A DNA stretch of 64,000 nucleotides from Flavobacterium tructae (GTDB lineage: Bacteria; Bacteroidota; Bacteroidia; Flavobacteriales; Flavobacteriaceae), in assembly GCF_002217475.1 (NCBI RefSeq), contig NZ_MUHH01000016.1:45747-109746 (forward strand). The letters are read 5' to 3'. Both the position numbers and the translations under genes were made by a program. How positions within the stretch are numbered: position 1 is the first letter of the stretch; every line of letters starts with the position of its first letter. Of the stretch, positions 52,511 through 61,802 are shown in pieces. The notes beneath the pieces are model-generated. The model saw only the letters and a program-made list of their open reading frames with translations, searched no databases and was not told the origin of the DNA.

Positions 52511-52900
52511 TCAGCGTACCCTTTTAAACGAAATCGGTCCCGTTCTGTTTTTGTTGTCGATAAAAGTGCCTTCCAGTGTATTTCCATCTTCAGACAAGAT
52601 CAGAGTATGTGTTCCCTGATTTGCCCAGCCCTCAATAGGTAAGGTGACCTCTACTGTATAAACAATGGTGTTTCCGGTTCTTTTTCCTATGCCGCTTTCC
52701 ACAAATTTTTGCCCTTTCCATTCCAGGTAATGTGAGAAAATAACCTTCCCGTTTTGTTCCGATACGATGGCAATAGCATTCTGTACGCCCGGATTAATGT
52801 CTTCCCAAACGCCGTTAATATCGATTTTTTTCGATTGACTATAGCTGTTATTTGAAAAGAACAGAACAGTAAAAAGTAAAAGACAAAGTTTTGTTTTCAT
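52511..52900 (-). CDS. Small exported lipocalin-like protein
   Basis: This 129-residue protein has a Sec signal (LCLLLFTVLFFSNNSYSQ). The mature part is beta-rich, with KVIFSHYLEWKGQKF, TVEVTLPIEGW and EGTFIDNKNRTGPISF, like a small lipocalin-type barrel. No family is recognised with certainty. It is 12 bp after the next gene on the same strand, so it is the second gene of a two-gene unit. Confidence 0.75.
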   Translation of the reverse strand: MKTKLCLLLFTVLFFSNNSYSQSKKIDINGVWEDINPGVQNAIAIVSEQNGKVIFSHYLEWKGQKFVESGIGKRTGNTIVYTVEVTLPIEGWANQGTHTLILSEDGNTLEGTFIDNKNRTGPISFKRVR

Positions 52901-52912
52901 ATTTCTTAAAGA

Positions 52913-53494
52913 TTAAAGAGTAACTGATTTTATTTCTAAAAAAGCTCCCGAAACCGGATGGTAATTCACAAAGTTGAATTTGCATAAATTATGAATGTTC
53001 AGAAGTTTTCCGTTTGGAAGACCGTCCTGTCTGAAATCCGTCCATTTAATTGTGATTGTTTTGAATTTATTAGGAGAAGCAGGTAAGTCAACTCTTGGGT
53101 GAGATCCACCATGTATGCAGCCGGTTCCTTCTTCGTTTCCTTCGCGCGCCTGAAGTTTGATGAGGTGAGAAGATTTATACGTAATGCTCACAAATTTAGA
53201 AGCATCTGATAAATTGGTCGGAGCACCGTCATTAGAATCAGAAGGTGTAATCAGAACATTCAGTTCAATTTCACCCGATGGATTGTCTTTTGCTGTGACT
53301 TTTACAATCCCTTTTTCTTGCCGAACCTGGTTTATGGTTTCCTGACTCTCAACAGCAGGGCCGGCAATATACCACGTAGCGGTTTGGACTAAATTTATTT
53401 TTGGGCTTTTAAAAAGGGTAAAGGCAGATAATAGAAAAATGATACTTGTTAGTACGAGTAAAGAAGGAACTTTAATTGGAGTTTTGATTTCCAT
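52913..53494 (-). CDS. Membrane-anchored beta-rich protein of unknown function
   Basis: The protein has 193 residues. An N-terminal hydrophobic segment (LLVLTSIIFLLSAFTLF) is followed by about 165 residues of beta-rich extracytoplasmic protein (TGCIHGGSHPRVDLP, KTITIKWTDFRQDG). No named family is recognised. It lies 12 bp upstream of the lipocalin-like gene, forming a two-gene operon of exported proteins. Confidence 0.75.
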   Translation of the reverse strand: MEIKTPIKVPSLLVLTSIIFLLSAFTLFKSPKINLVQTATWYIAGPAVESQETINQVRQEKGIVKVTAKDNPSGEIELNVLITPSDSNDGAPTNLSDASKFVSITYKSSHLIKLQAREGNEEGTGCIHGGSHPRVDLPASPNKFKTITIKWTDFRQDGLPNGKLLNIHNLCKFNFVNYHPVSGAFLEIKSVTL

Positions 53495-53713
53495 GCAGAA
53501 GTTTTTTAATCAAAAATATGCTTTTTTGAATTGCATTGCTGTTTTTCTTTCGGATTCAGTCAGAATGTTTCAAGTTGGTTTTTTACTCTGGTCTTAGTTT
53601 TTCGAGTTAGAAATCTGGTGACTTATTTTGATGTTTGTAAAATCGACTGATCATTATCATCAGGATTGGCTGAAAATTTCTAACTTTCCAAAAAATCTAT
53701 TTCGTTATTTTTC

Positions 53714-54877
53714 ATGCAATTATCGGTTATTATTCTCAATTATAATGTGCGTTACTTTCTGGAACAATGCGTTTTAAGTGTTCAGGAAGCTATTTCGTCA
53801 CTTGATGCAGAAATTATTGTGGTCGATAATAATTCGTCAGACGAGAGTTGTTTGATGATGAAAAGTAAGTTTCCAACTGTAAAACTGATTCAGAATGATA
53901 CCAACTTTGGTTTCCCAAAAGGGAATAATATTGGAGTAGCGGAGGCTCGAGGAAAGTACGTTTGCATTCTGAATCCCGATACTGTTGTTGCTGAAAATAC
54001 ATTTAAGAAAATCCTGAATTTCGCTGACAGACAAGTCAATTTAGGAATTGTGGGTTGTAAACTAATCGATGGTACGGGAGCTTTTTTACCCGAAAGCAAA
54101 CGCGGAATTCCAACTCCCTGGGTAGCTTTTACCAAAATTTTCGGACTGTATAAGATCTTTCCAAATTGGAAATGGTTTAATCAGTATTATGCCCAGCATT
54201 TAGGTACAAATGAAAGTGGGAAAGTTGATATTTTAGTGGGAGCCTTCATGTTAATGACGCGTGATTTGTACGTTGAATTAGAAGGTTTTGACGAAGAATG
54301 TTTCATGTATGCCGATGATATTGACTTGTCGTATCGGGCACTGCAAAAAAAGAAATCGAATTATTATTTTCACGGAACGACCGTTTTGCATTATAAAGGA
54401 GAAAGTACGGTAAAAGACGAAAAATACATGAAACGTTTCCAGGAGGCGATGAATTTTTTCTATCAGAAGCATTTCAGAAAATCATGGTTTTTTGAATTTT
54501 TCATTCAAATTGGTATTTGGTTCTTTTCGTTTGTAAAAATGTTTCAGGGAAAAACAAAATCAAAACCCTTACCTGAAAGCGTCATTTTTTACTCTTCAAA
54601 TCGAATTTTGTCTGAAAAATTACCTGAAATTCTAAAAAATAAAGTTCGCTTTTTAGATTTCAAAAAAGAAAAAATGGTAAATTCGTGCCAGCTTTTTGAG
54701 GGTAAAAGAGTTGAGATTATTTTGGATAATCAGTATGTTTCATTCAAAAAATGTATCAAAATCATAGAAACTCTTAAAGATAAGAACATTACTTTTAAGA
54801 TTTTCCCCAAAAATGCAAATTTTATTATTGGGAGTAATTCACGGAATGACAGGGGGCAAATCGTAAAAATCGAGTAA
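53714..54877 (+). CDS. Family 2 glycosyltransferase
   Basis: The protein has 387 residues. The GT-A fold has LSVIILNYNVRYFLEQC at the start, IIVVDNNSSDES, the DxD-type VCILNPDTVV and the acceptor region LEGFDEECFMYADDIDLSYR. It transfers a sugar from a nucleotide donor in the cytoplasm. The C-terminal about 110 residues have no clear domain. It is isolated from the sugar-transferase genes at 48928, so a shared pathway is only possible. Confidence 0.92.
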   Translation: MQLSVIILNYNVRYFLEQCVLSVQEAISSLDAEIIVVDNNSSDESCLMMKSKFPTVKLIQNDTNFGFPKGNNIGVAEARGKYVCILNPDTVVAENTFKKILNFADRQVNLGIVGCKLIDGTGAFLPESKRGIPTPWVAFTKIFGLYKIFPNWKWFNQYYAQHLGTNESGKVDILVGAFMLMTRDLYVELEGFDEECFMYADDIDLSYRALQKKKSNYYFHGTTVLHYKGESTVKDEKYMKRFQEAMNFFYQKHFRKSWFFEFFIQIGIWFFSFVKMFQGKTKSKPLPESVIFYSSNRILSEKLPEILKNKVRFLDFKKEKMVNSCQLFEGKRVEIILDNQYVSFKKCIKIIETLKDKNITFKIFPKNANFIIGSNSRNDRGQIVKIE

Positions 54878-54961
54878 AAAATTATATTAAGTGTAATTTA
54901 TATTCAAAATATTCAGTAATTTCGCAATCTGAAAATCAAAATCACCTTTTAGATTAACAAT

Positions 54962-56275
54962 ATGGCAAGATTTGAATTGAAACTTCCTAAAATGGGAGAA
55001 AGTGTCGCTGAAGCAACTATTACAAACTGGTTGAAAGAAGTTGGAGACAAAATTGAAGCTGATGAAGCAGTACTGGAAATCGCAACCGATAAGGTTGATA
55101 GTGAAGTACCAAGCGAGGTATCAGGAGTTTTGATTGAGCAATTGTTCGGTAAAGACGATTTGGTTCAGGTAGGACAAACTATTGCAATTATTGAAACAGA
55201 AGGTGATGCACCGGCTGTTAAGGCAGTAGAGACCGCTGCTCCGGCAGAAGTTACTGAAATCGAAAAAACTATCGAAGTTGCGAAAGATGCTGTAGCTGCA
55301 CCGCAGGATTTTTCAGGATCGGATAAATTCTTTTCTCCATTAGTAAAAAATATTGCTAAAGAAGAAGGTATTTCTGTTGCTGAATTAGAAAGTATTGCAG
55401 GTTCAGGTAAGGACGGTCGCGTAACAAAAGAAGATATTCTAAAATATATTGAAACCCGTAAATCAGGTGTTCAGGCTCCGCAAGCAGTTGTAGAAGCTCC
55501 AAAAACAGTTCAGCCTGTAGCTCCGGTTCAAAAAAGCCAGCAAGCTGTTCCGGTATCTGTAAACGGAGGCGATGAAATCGTTGAAATGGACAGAATGCGT
55601 AAGCTGATTTCAGGTTACATGGTAGCTTCGGTACAAACTTCGGCACACGTACAATCGTTTATTGAAGTAGATGTGACTAACATTGTAAAATGGAGAGATA
55701 AAGTAAAAAGTGCTTTCGAGAAGAGAGAAGGTGAGAAGCTTACGTTTACTCCAATTATGATGGAAGCGGTTGCTAAAGCTTTAAAAGATTTTCCTGGAAT
55801 GAATATTTCTGTTGATGGTGAGTACATCATCAAAAAGAAAAATATAAATTTAGGTATGGCGGCAGCTTTACCAAACGGAAACTTAATTGTTCCGGTAATT
55901 AAAAATGCAGATCAGCTGAATTTGGTTGGAATGGCCAAAGCGGTGAACGATTTAGGAAACCGTGCAAAAGCTGGAAAACTAAAACCGGACGATACGCAAG
56001 GCGGAACTTACACGGTGACTAATGTTGGAACTTTCGGAAGTGTTTTCGGAACTCCAATTATCAATCAGCCGCAAGTTGGAATCCTGGCTTTGGGAGCTAT
56101 TCGCAAAGTACCTGCGGTTATCGAAACTCCGGAAGGAGATTTTATCGGAATCCGTCAAAAAATGTTCTTATCACATTCTTACGATCATAGAGTAGTAGAT
56201 GGTGCTCTGGGAGGAAGTTTTGTGAAAAGAGTAGCTGAATATTTAGAAGCTTTTGATGTGAACAGAGATTTTTAA
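54962..56275 (+). CDS. 2-oxo acid dehydrogenase E2 component (dihydrolipoamide acyltransferase)
   Basis: This 437-residue E2 has a lipoyl domain (1 to about 76) with lipoyl Lys44 in ATDKVDSEV, a linker rich in Ala, Pro and Val, an E3-binding domain (about 122-160: FFSPLVKNIAKEEG ... GKDGRVTKEDIL) and the catalytic domain, with His409 in HRVVDG. The lipoyl-domain sequence is closest to branched-chain or acetyl-type E2 proteins. The E1 and E3 genes are not next to it. It moves acyl groups to CoA in the cytoplasm. Confidence 0.92.
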   Translation: MARFELKLPKMGESVAEATITNWLKEVGDKIEADEAVLEIATDKVDSEVPSEVSGVLIEQLFGKDDLVQVGQTIAIIETEGDAPAVKAVETAAPAEVTEIEKTIEVAKDAVAAPQDFSGSDKFFSPLVKNIAKEEGISVAELESIAGSGKDGRVTKEDILKYIETRKSGVQAPQAVVEAPKTVQPVAPVQKSQQAVPVSVNGGDEIVEMDRMRKLISGYMVASVQTSAHVQSFIEVDVTNIVKWRDKVKSAFEKREGEKLTFTPIMMEAVAKALKDFPGMNISVDGEYIIKKKNINLGMAAALPNGNLIVPVIKNADQLNLVGMAKAVNDLGNRAKAGKLKPDDTQGGTYTVTNVGTFGSVFGTPIINQPQVGILALGAIRKVPAVIETPEGDFIGIRQKMFLSHSYDHRVVDGALGGSFVKRVAEYLEAFDVNRDF

Positions 56276-56297
56276 ATTCTGTTTTAAAAATAATTTG

Positions 56298-56333
56298 AAC
56301 CCGGGAATTTGGATAAATTCCCGGGTTTTTTGT
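56298..56333 (+). terminator. Strong terminator after the E2 gene
   Basis: Perfect 13-bp stem AACCCGGGAATTT with a GGAT loop and T6 tail. Confidence 0.92.
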
Positions 56334-56492
56334 TTTGTAAGAAAAGGTTAAGAAAACAAACAGATGCCGACTTTGAGAATCCATTTAAAAGTTAAAATCG
56401 CTGGATTGCGGCCCTTTTTGTTTAAAAAAGTCAAGAATAGAAGAGGAATTTCGGCTTTAAAAATTACATTTGTAATCTTATAAAAATTAAAA

Positions 56493-57263
56493 ATGGAACT
56501 CAAACTCAACAAACCAATTTGCTTTTTTGATCTTGAAACAACCGGAATTGATATCGGTAAAGATCGAATTGTAGAAATTTCGATATTCAAAGTTTTTCCA
56601 AACGGAAATAAAGAAAGTAAAACCTGGTTAGTGAATCCTACGATTCCAATTCCGCCGCAAACAACTGCTGTTCATGGTATCACAGATGAAAAAGTAGCAA
56701 ACGAGCCTACTTTCGCAGAATTGGCGCCACAGGTTTATAATATGATTAAAGACAGTGATTTGGGCGGTTTTAATTCAGATCGGTTTGATATTCCGTTATT
56801 AGCAGAAGAATTGCTGCGTGCCGGAGTTGATTTTGATATGAAAAACAAAGTTTCGGTAGATGTGCAGACGATTTTTCATAAAATGGAAGAGCGTACTTTA
56901 AGTGCTGCATTGAAATTCTATTGTGGAAAGAGTCTGGAGAATGCACATTCTGCAGAAGCTGATACAATGGCGACCTACGAAATCCTAAAAGCACAATTAG
57001 ACCGTTATCCGGAATTGGAAAACGATATGAAATCGTTGTCTGAATTTACCACCCGTAAAAAAATCGCTGATTTTGCCGGAATGATTGCTTTTGATAAAGA
57101 CAACGAAGAAATTTTTACTTTCGGAAAACACAAAGGTGCTAAAGTGGAGAAAGTCTTAGAAAGTGAGCCTGGCTATTTCAGCTGGATTCAAAATGCCGAT
57201 TTTCCTTTGTATACCAAAAAAGTACTTACGGCTATTAAATTAAGAAAGTTAAATACGAAGTAA
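56493..57263 (+). CDS. DnaQ-like 3'-5' exonuclease
   Basis: This 256-residue protein has an exonuclease domain with FFDLETTGIDIGKDRIVEIS (ExoI, Asp-Glu), GFNSDRFDIPLL (ExoII) and NAHSAEADTMATYEIL (ExoIII, His and Asp). A C-terminal extension of about 80 residues (TFGKHKGAKVEKVLESEPGYF) matches the DUF3820/exonuclease-associated domain. It could proofread with DNA polymerase III or trim DNA. No polymerase gene is adjacent. Confidence 0.92.
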   Translation: MELKLNKPICFFDLETTGIDIGKDRIVEISIFKVFPNGNKESKTWLVNPTIPIPPQTTAVHGITDEKVANEPTFAELAPQVYNMIKDSDLGGFNSDRFDIPLLAEELLRAGVDFDMKNKVSVDVQTIFHKMEERTLSAALKFYCGKSLENAHSAEADTMATYEILKAQLDRYPELENDMKSLSEFTTRKKIADFAGMIAFDKDNEEIFTFGKHKGAKVEKVLESEPGYFSWIQNADFPLYTKKVLTAIKLRKLNTK

Positions 57264-57343
57264 GGCTCTGAGTCCCTAAGGCTCTAAGGTGCTAAGTTTT
57301 TTGCATAGTTTCTTAGAGCCTTAGTGGCTTAGAATCTTAGAAT
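57264..57343. repeat. Octamer hairpin array, eight units
   Basis: The left arm is GGCTCTGA, GTCCCTAA, GGCTCTAA, GGTGCTAA (57264-57295). The right arm is TTCTTAGA, GCCTTAGT, GGCTTAGA, ATCTTAGA (57310-57341). The units on the two arms are on opposite strands and can pair. It lies just past the exonuclease stop. Confidence 0.85.
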
Positions 57344-57353
57344 CTATAGAAAA

Positions 57354-57965
57354 ATGAAAATCATCTGTATCGGTAGAAATTATACCAATCATATTGAAGA
57401 GCTAAAAAACGAGCGTCCCACAGAACCGGTGGTCTTTATGAAACCGGATTCGGCAGTTTTATTGAAACAGCATCCGTTTGTAATCCCCGAATTTTCTGAA
57501 GAAATTCATCACGAATTAGAAGTAATTGTTAAAATTAGTAAGGTTGGAAAATACATCGAACCTAAATTTGCACACAAGTACTATGACGAAATTAGTGTTG
57601 GAATTGACTTTACAGCCAGAGATTTACAGGAAAAATTAAAAGAGAAAGGATTGCCGTGGGAAAAAGCAAAAGCTTTTGATGGCTCTGCGGTTATTGGAGA
57701 GTTTTTGCCAAAGAGTGATTTTGTTTCGATGGAAAATCTTACATTTGAGCTGACGAAAAATTCTGAAACCGTTCAAAAAGGAAATACGAGTTTCATGCTT
57801 TGGAAAATTGATGAGCTTGTTTCGTATGTATCGCAGTTTTTTACATTAAAAATTGGAGATATTATTTTTACAGGAACACCGGAAGGTGTTGCTGCGGTTA
57901 AGCCGAATGACGTTTTAGAAGGCTTTTTAGAAGATAAAAAATTATTCAGAATACAAGTAAAGTAA
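57354..57965 (+). CDS. Fumarylacetoacetate hydrolase-family protein
   Basis: This 203-residue protein has FMKPDSAVL, HHELEVIVKIS (metal-binding Glu), GIDFTARDLQEKLK, KAFDGSAVIGEF and IGDIIFTGTPEGVAAV, the FAH core. It is shorter than full FAH and matches the single-domain group that includes acylpyruvases and oxaloacetate decarboxylases. It shares one base with the next gene (TAATG), showing translational coupling with the Hpt gene. Confidence 0.93.
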   Translation: MKIICIGRNYTNHIEELKNERPTEPVVFMKPDSAVLLKQHPFVIPEFSEEIHHELEVIVKISKVGKYIEPKFAHKYYDEISVGIDFTARDLQEKLKEKGLPWEKAKAFDGSAVIGEFLPKSDFVSMENLTFELTKNSETVQKGNTSFMLWKIDELVSYVSQFFTLKIGDIIFTGTPEGVAAVKPNDVLEGFLEDKKLFRIQVK

Positions 57966-58309
57966 TGGCTTTAAAATACAACCTTTCGAAAGTATATGCG
58001 CTTTCAGACAATGATCCGGAATTTGTAAATGAAATTCTTAAATTGTTTGTTACGGAAGTTCCTGAAGATTTAAAACAAATCAAAGAAGGGATTAAAAAGA
58101 AGGATCATAAGTATGCCTATTCTTATGCACATAAAATAAAACCTACATTGGACTTAATGGGGTTGAATGTTGCTTTTGAGGAAATTCTTCAGGTAGAAGC
58201 CTGGACCAAAGCCGAAGGCAAGAAAAAAGAAATTATCGAAACTTTTAAGAGTATTAAGTTACAGGTAAAAGAAGCCATCAAAGAGATTAAAAAAGACTTT
58301 GATGTGTAA
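57965..58309 (+). CDS. Hpt-domain phosphotransfer protein
   Basis: The protein has 114 residues with an HPt four-helix bundle. The phosphoacceptor His is in YSYAHKIKPTLDLMGL, with the usual acidic helix before it (FVNEILKLFVTEVPEDL). It passes phosphate between a hybrid kinase and a response regulator. No partner kinase is nearby. The start overlaps the FAH stop codon, so the genes are co-translated, but a functional link is not obvious. Confidence 0.9.
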   Translation: MALKYNLSKVYALSDNDPEFVNEILKLFVTEVPEDLKQIKEGIKKKDHKYAYSYAHKIKPTLDLMGLNVAFEEILQVEAWTKAEGKKKEIIETFKSIKLQVKEAIKEIKKDFDV

Positions 58310-58434
58310 ATCTTTGATGTGATTCTTTTTTTTTTTGCAAAAGCAAGCCGTATCTGGCATTCGTATAAAATCACGGCAATAATATTCTTTATTATAATAA
58401 TTGGACTTACGATAAGTAAAAATAATTCACAGCT

Positions 58435-59688
58435 ATGAAAGCAAGCATTATTACTATTGGAGATGAAATTTTAATAGGTCAGATTGTAGATACTAACTCG
58501 GGTTTTATTGCAAAATCACTGGATCGCATTGGTGTCGAAGTTCATGAAATGATTTCGATAAGTGACGATAAAAAACATATTTTAGACACATTTGCCCAAC
58601 TGCAGAACAAAGTTGATCTGGTTATTGTAACCGGTGGTTTGGGGCCTACAAAAGATGACGTTACAAGAAAAACTTTTTGCGAGTATTTTGAGGATGAGCT
58701 GGTGATGGATGCTAAAGTTTTGGCTCACGTGACAGAGTTAATTGAAGGTTTTTACAAACGTCCAATTTCGCAGTTAAATAAAGATCAGGCTCTGGTTCCT
58801 TCTAAGTGTACCGTTTTGCACAACAAAGTGGGGACGGCTCCGGGCATGTGGATGAAGAAAGAAGACACTGTTTTTGTTTCGCTTCCGGGAGTCCCGTATG
58901 AAATGAAGTATTTAGTCGAAGAAGAAATAATTCCTAAAATAATTCGCGAGTACAAACGTCCGTATATCATTCATAAGACAATTTTGACTTATGGTCAGGG
59001 CGAGAGTTTAGTTGCGGAACGTATCGAAGACTGGGAGAATAATCTGCCGGAATTTATCAAGTTGGCCTATCTGCCCAATCCCGGGCGAGTGCGTTTGCGC
59101 TTGTCGGCGAGAGGAACCAATAAAGAAGAGCTTGAAGCTGCAATTGAAGAAAATGTAAAATCTTTAGATGTTATAATTCATGATATCATAGTGGGTTATG
59201 AGGAAAACGAAACTATTGAAACGGTAATTGGAAAAATTTTAACCAAACAAAATAGAACGATCTCAACTGCCGAAAGTTTTACCGGAGGAAAAATTGCCTC
59301 CATTTTGTCGGCAATTCCGGGAGCTTCTGCTTATTTTAAAGGCAGTGTGGTTTCCTATGCAACAGAGGCGAAGGTCAATGTTCTTGGGGTTTCGCAGGAT
59401 TTGGTTGACAAGTTTTCGGTGGTAAGTGCTGAGGTTGCGTCGGCTATGGCTTTGAATGTGAAGGAGATGCTGAAAACAGATTATGCAATTGCGACAACCG
59501 GGAACGCCGGACCGACAAAAGGAGACTCTCAAGCTGAAATTGGAGCTGTTTTTATCGCTTTAGCAACTCCGGAGGGTATAATCGTAGAAGAATTCAACTT
59601 TGGTCAACCCCGTGAAAAAGTGATAGATAGAGCAGTGAATAAGAGTTTAGAAATTTTGAAGAAAGAAATTTTAAAAATTGTGCAATAA
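58435..59688 (+). CDS. cinA: CinA-family protein (NMN deamidase / competence-damage)
   Basis: The protein has 417 residues. The N-terminal MoCF domain (1 to about 170, [39 protein letters not shown]) and the C-terminal CinA domain (about 255-415, [37 protein letters not shown]) are both intact. CinA deamidates NMN and hydrolyses ADP-ribose. It is a core gene here, upstream of the ribosomal cluster. Confidence 0.95.
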   Translation: MKASIITIGDEILIGQIVDTNSGFIAKSLDRIGVEVHEMISISDDKKHILDTFAQLQNKVDLVIVTGGLGPTKDDVTRKTFCEYFEDELVMDAKVLAHVTELIEGFYKRPISQLNKDQALVPSKCTVLHNKVGTAPGMWMKKEDTVFVSLPGVPYEMKYLVEEEIIPKIIREYKRPYIIHKTILTYGQGESLVAERIEDWENNLPEFIKLAYLPNPGRVRLRLSARGTNKEELEAAIEENVKSLDVIIHDIIVGYEENETIETVIGKILTKQNRTISTAESFTGGKIASILSAIPGASAYFKGSVVSYATEAKVNVLGVSQDLVDKFSVVSAEVASAMALNVKEMLKTDYAIATTGNAGPTKGDSQAEIGAVFIALATPEGIIVEEFNFGQPREKVIDRAVNKSLEILKKEILKIVQ

Positions 59689-59759
59689 TTTTTTGCTACA
59701 ATGGTTTATTTTTCTTTTCTTTGCACCCTGATTTTGAATAACGATAAAAGTAAAGTATA

Positions 59760-59996
59760 ATGTCAAGAGTTTGTGACCTTACAGGTAAAAGAGCGATGGT
59801 AGGAAATAACGTTTCTCACGCTATGAACAAAACTAAGAGAAAGTTTTCTGTAAACTTAGTTAAAAAGCGTTTTTATCTTCCAGAAGAAGATAGATGGATT
59901 ACTCTTAGAGTAGCAGCATCTACGATAAAAACAATTAATAAAAATGGAATCACTGCTGTTTTGAAAAAAGCACAGTCAGAAGGATTTATCAAATAA
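59760..59996 (+). CDS. rpmB: 50S ribosomal protein L28
   Basis: 78 residues. [29 protein letters not shown] is the L28 signature and the length is normal. It opens the rpmB-rpmG-DUF4295-ftsY group typical of Bacteroidota. Only one Cys is left of the ancestral zinc ribbon. Confidence 0.97.
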   Translation: MSRVCDLTGKRAMVGNNVSHAMNKTKRKFSVNLVKKRFYLPEEDRWITLRVAASTIKTINKNGITAVLKKAQSEGFIK

Positions 59997-60023
59997 TCTT
60001 TTCCTAAATAAATATATAGCAAG

Positions 60024-60206
60024 ATGGCAAAGAAAGGTAATAGAATCCAGGTGATTTTAGAATGTACTGAACACAAGACTTCTGGTGTTGCAGGTACTTC
60101 AAGATACATAACAACTAAGAACAAGAAAAATACTCCGGACAGATTAGAGATTAAAAAATTTAATCCAATCTTGAAACGTGTAACTGTTCATAAAGAAATT
60201 AAGTAA
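60024..60206 (+). CDS. rpmG: 50S ribosomal protein L33
   Basis: 60 residues. [17 protein letters not shown], then [22 protein letters not shown], the L33 pattern. It has a single Cys (Cys14), so this is the zinc-independent (C-minus) form. It lies 27 bp after rpmB. Confidence 0.97.
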   Translation: MAKKGNRIQVILECTEHKTSGVAGTSRYITTKNKKNTPDRLEIKKFNPILKRVTVHKEIK

Positions 60207-60256
60207 TTAATTAGAGATTTTTATTTAAATTAAAAATTTCAAATAACATTTGAATC

Positions 60257-60409
60257 ATGGCAAAGAAAACCGTAGCATCGTTACAAACATCTTCTAAGAG
60301 ATTATCAAAAGCCATCAAAATGGTAAAATCTCCTAAAACTGGTGCATATACATTCGTAGAATCTATTATGGCTCCTGAAGAAGTTGATGAGTTCTTGAAA
60401 AAGAAATAA
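60257..60409 (+). CDS. DUF4295-family small protein
   Basis: 50 residues: MAKKTVASLQTSSKRLSK, a Lys-rich start, then SPKTGAYTFVESIM and an acidic tail with DEFLKKK. It matches DUF4295, found between rpmG and ftsY in Bacteroidota. The basic character and place suggest ribosome association. The role is unproven. Confidence 0.9.
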   Translation: MAKKTVASLQTSSKRLSKAIKMVKSPKTGAYTFVESIMAPEEVDEFLKKK

Positions 60410-60428
60410 TAACAATCACAGTATATAG

Positions 60429-60462
60429 AAAAGCTACTTTCATTCGGAAGTAGCTTTTTTAT
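60429..60462 (+). terminator. Terminator after the DUF4295 gene
   Basis: Stem AAAAGCTACTT and AAGTAGCTTTT with a TCATTCGG loop and T run. It separates the ribosomal group from ftsY. Confidence 0.88.
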
Positions 60463-60577
60463 TTTTTATATTTGTCTAAAATTTAAAGAAACATGACTAA
60501 TTTTAAGTTTCTTTAAAGATTAAAGATTATTTGGGTTTTATTATCCCATAATCTAAAAAACTAACAACCTATAAAAA

Positions 60578-61531
60578 ATGAGTTTTTTTAAAAAATTATT
60601 CTCTACTGATAAGAAAGAGACTTTAGACAAAGGTCTTGAAAAATCAAAAACTAGTTTTTTCTCCAAGTTAAGCAAAGCTGTTGCGGGAAAATCTAAAGTC
60701 GACGATGATGTTCTGGATGATCTGGAAGAGATTTTAGTAGCTTCTGATGTTGGAGTAAACACAACGCTGAAAGTAATCTCCAGAATCGAGAAACGTGTTG
60801 CTGCAGATAAATATTTAGGAACAGATGAACTGAATCAGATTCTTCGCGAAGAAATAGGTGCTTTATTGTCTGAAACCAATACAGGCGAAGCAACGGAATT
60901 TGAGATTCCAAAAAATAAAAAACCATACGTTTTAATGGTTGTAGGAGTTAATGGAGTAGGTAAGACTACTACAATTGGTAAATTAGCGTACCAGTTTAAA
61001 AAATCCGGTTATAAAGTCGTTTTAGGAGCTGCCGATACTTTTCGTGCTGCTGCTATCGATCAATTGCAGGTTTGGGCAGACCGTGTAGATGTTCCAATTG
61101 TGAGACAAAATATGGGGAGTGATCCTGCTTCTGTCGCTTTCGACACGCTGCAATCTGCCGTAGCGCAAAATGCCGATGTGGTGATTATAGATACAGCCGG
61201 ACGTTTGCACAATAAAATCAATTTGATGAATGAGCTTACAAAAGTAAAACGTGTCATGCAAAAGGTTGTAGAAGATGCTCCGCATGATGTACTTTTAGTT
61301 TTAGACGGTTCTACAGGGCAAAATGCTTTCGAGCAGGCCAAACAATTTACGGCTGCCACCGAAGTGACTTCTCTTGCTGTAACTAAACTGGACGGAACAG
61401 CCAAAGGCGGTGTGGTAATTGGGATTTCTGACCAGTTTCAGATTCCTGTAAAATACATCGGTGTTGGAGAAGGAATTGAAGATCTTCAGGTCTTTAATAA
61501 GTATGAATTTGTAGATAGTTTTTTTAAATAA
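60578..61531 (+). CDS. ftsY: Signal recognition particle receptor FtsY
   Basis: This 317-residue SRP GTPase has an N domain (about 25-100), then the G domain with GVNGVGKTTTIGKLA (about 122-136), GAADTFRAAAIDQL, DTAGRLHN (about 204-211) and TKLDGTAKGG (about 269-278). The acidic A domain is nearly absent. It docks ribosome-nascent chains at the inner membrane. It has its own leader after the DUF4295 terminator. A 59-residue membrane protein gene follows within 7 bp. Confidence 0.97.
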   Translation: MSFFKKLFSTDKKETLDKGLEKSKTSFFSKLSKAVAGKSKVDDDVLDDLEEILVASDVGVNTTLKVISRIEKRVAADKYLGTDELNQILREEIGALLSETNTGEATEFEIPKNKKPYVLMVVGVNGVGKTTTIGKLAYQFKKSGYKVVLGAADTFRAAAIDQLQVWADRVDVPIVRQNMGSDPASVAFDTLQSAVAQNADVVIIDTAGRLHNKINLMNELTKVKRVMQKVVEDAPHDVLLVLDGSTGQNAFEQAKQFTAATEVTSLAVTKLDGTAKGGVVIGISDQFQIPVKYIGVGEGIEDLQVFNKYEFVDSFFK

Positions 61532-61537
61532 TTTATA

Positions 61538-61717
61538 ATGGGTTTCGAATCTTTAAAAAATATATCAGCGATAGCTTTTTATTTTGCCAGTGTGATATGT
61601 TTTGTTTTAGCAAATGTATTGAAAGATAGTAATCTTTCGGTTTATTATGCTTTGCTGGTAATCGGAATAGTTTTATTCTTTTTAGGAGTTTTTAAAAGAA
61701 TGCGAACTAATCGTTAA
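61538..61717 (+). CDS. 59-residue protein with two membrane helices, after ftsY
   Basis: The start ATG is 6 bp after the ftsY stop. The protein has two hydrophobic segments (AIAFYFASVICFVLANVL and YYALLVIGIVLFFLGVF) and ends with a basic KRMRTNR tail, so both ends are probably in the cytoplasm. No family is recognised. Its spacing suggests co-transcription with ftsY, and a role near the translocon or SRP receptor is only a guess. Confidence 0.7.
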   Translation: MGFESLKNISAIAFYFASVICFVLANVLKDSNLSVYYALLVIGIVLFFLGVFKRMRTNR

Positions 61718-61751
61718 TAGTATCACACAGATATTATTTCAAAAAAATAAC

Positions 61752-61800
61752 AAGCTTTAAATAGTAATGTTTTCGAAAGCATTTCTATTTAAAGCTTTTT
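61752..61800. terminator. Bidirectional terminator
   Basis: AAGCTTTAAATAG pairs with CTATTTAAAGCTT, with an inner AATG / CATT pair. It serves the ftsY unit and the converging hydrolase gene. Confidence 0.85.
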
Positions 61801-61802
61801 TA

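Noticed and set aside
60693..61404. Minus-strand frames inside ftsY
   Set aside because: They are antisense to conserved GTPase motifs and show no independent signals.
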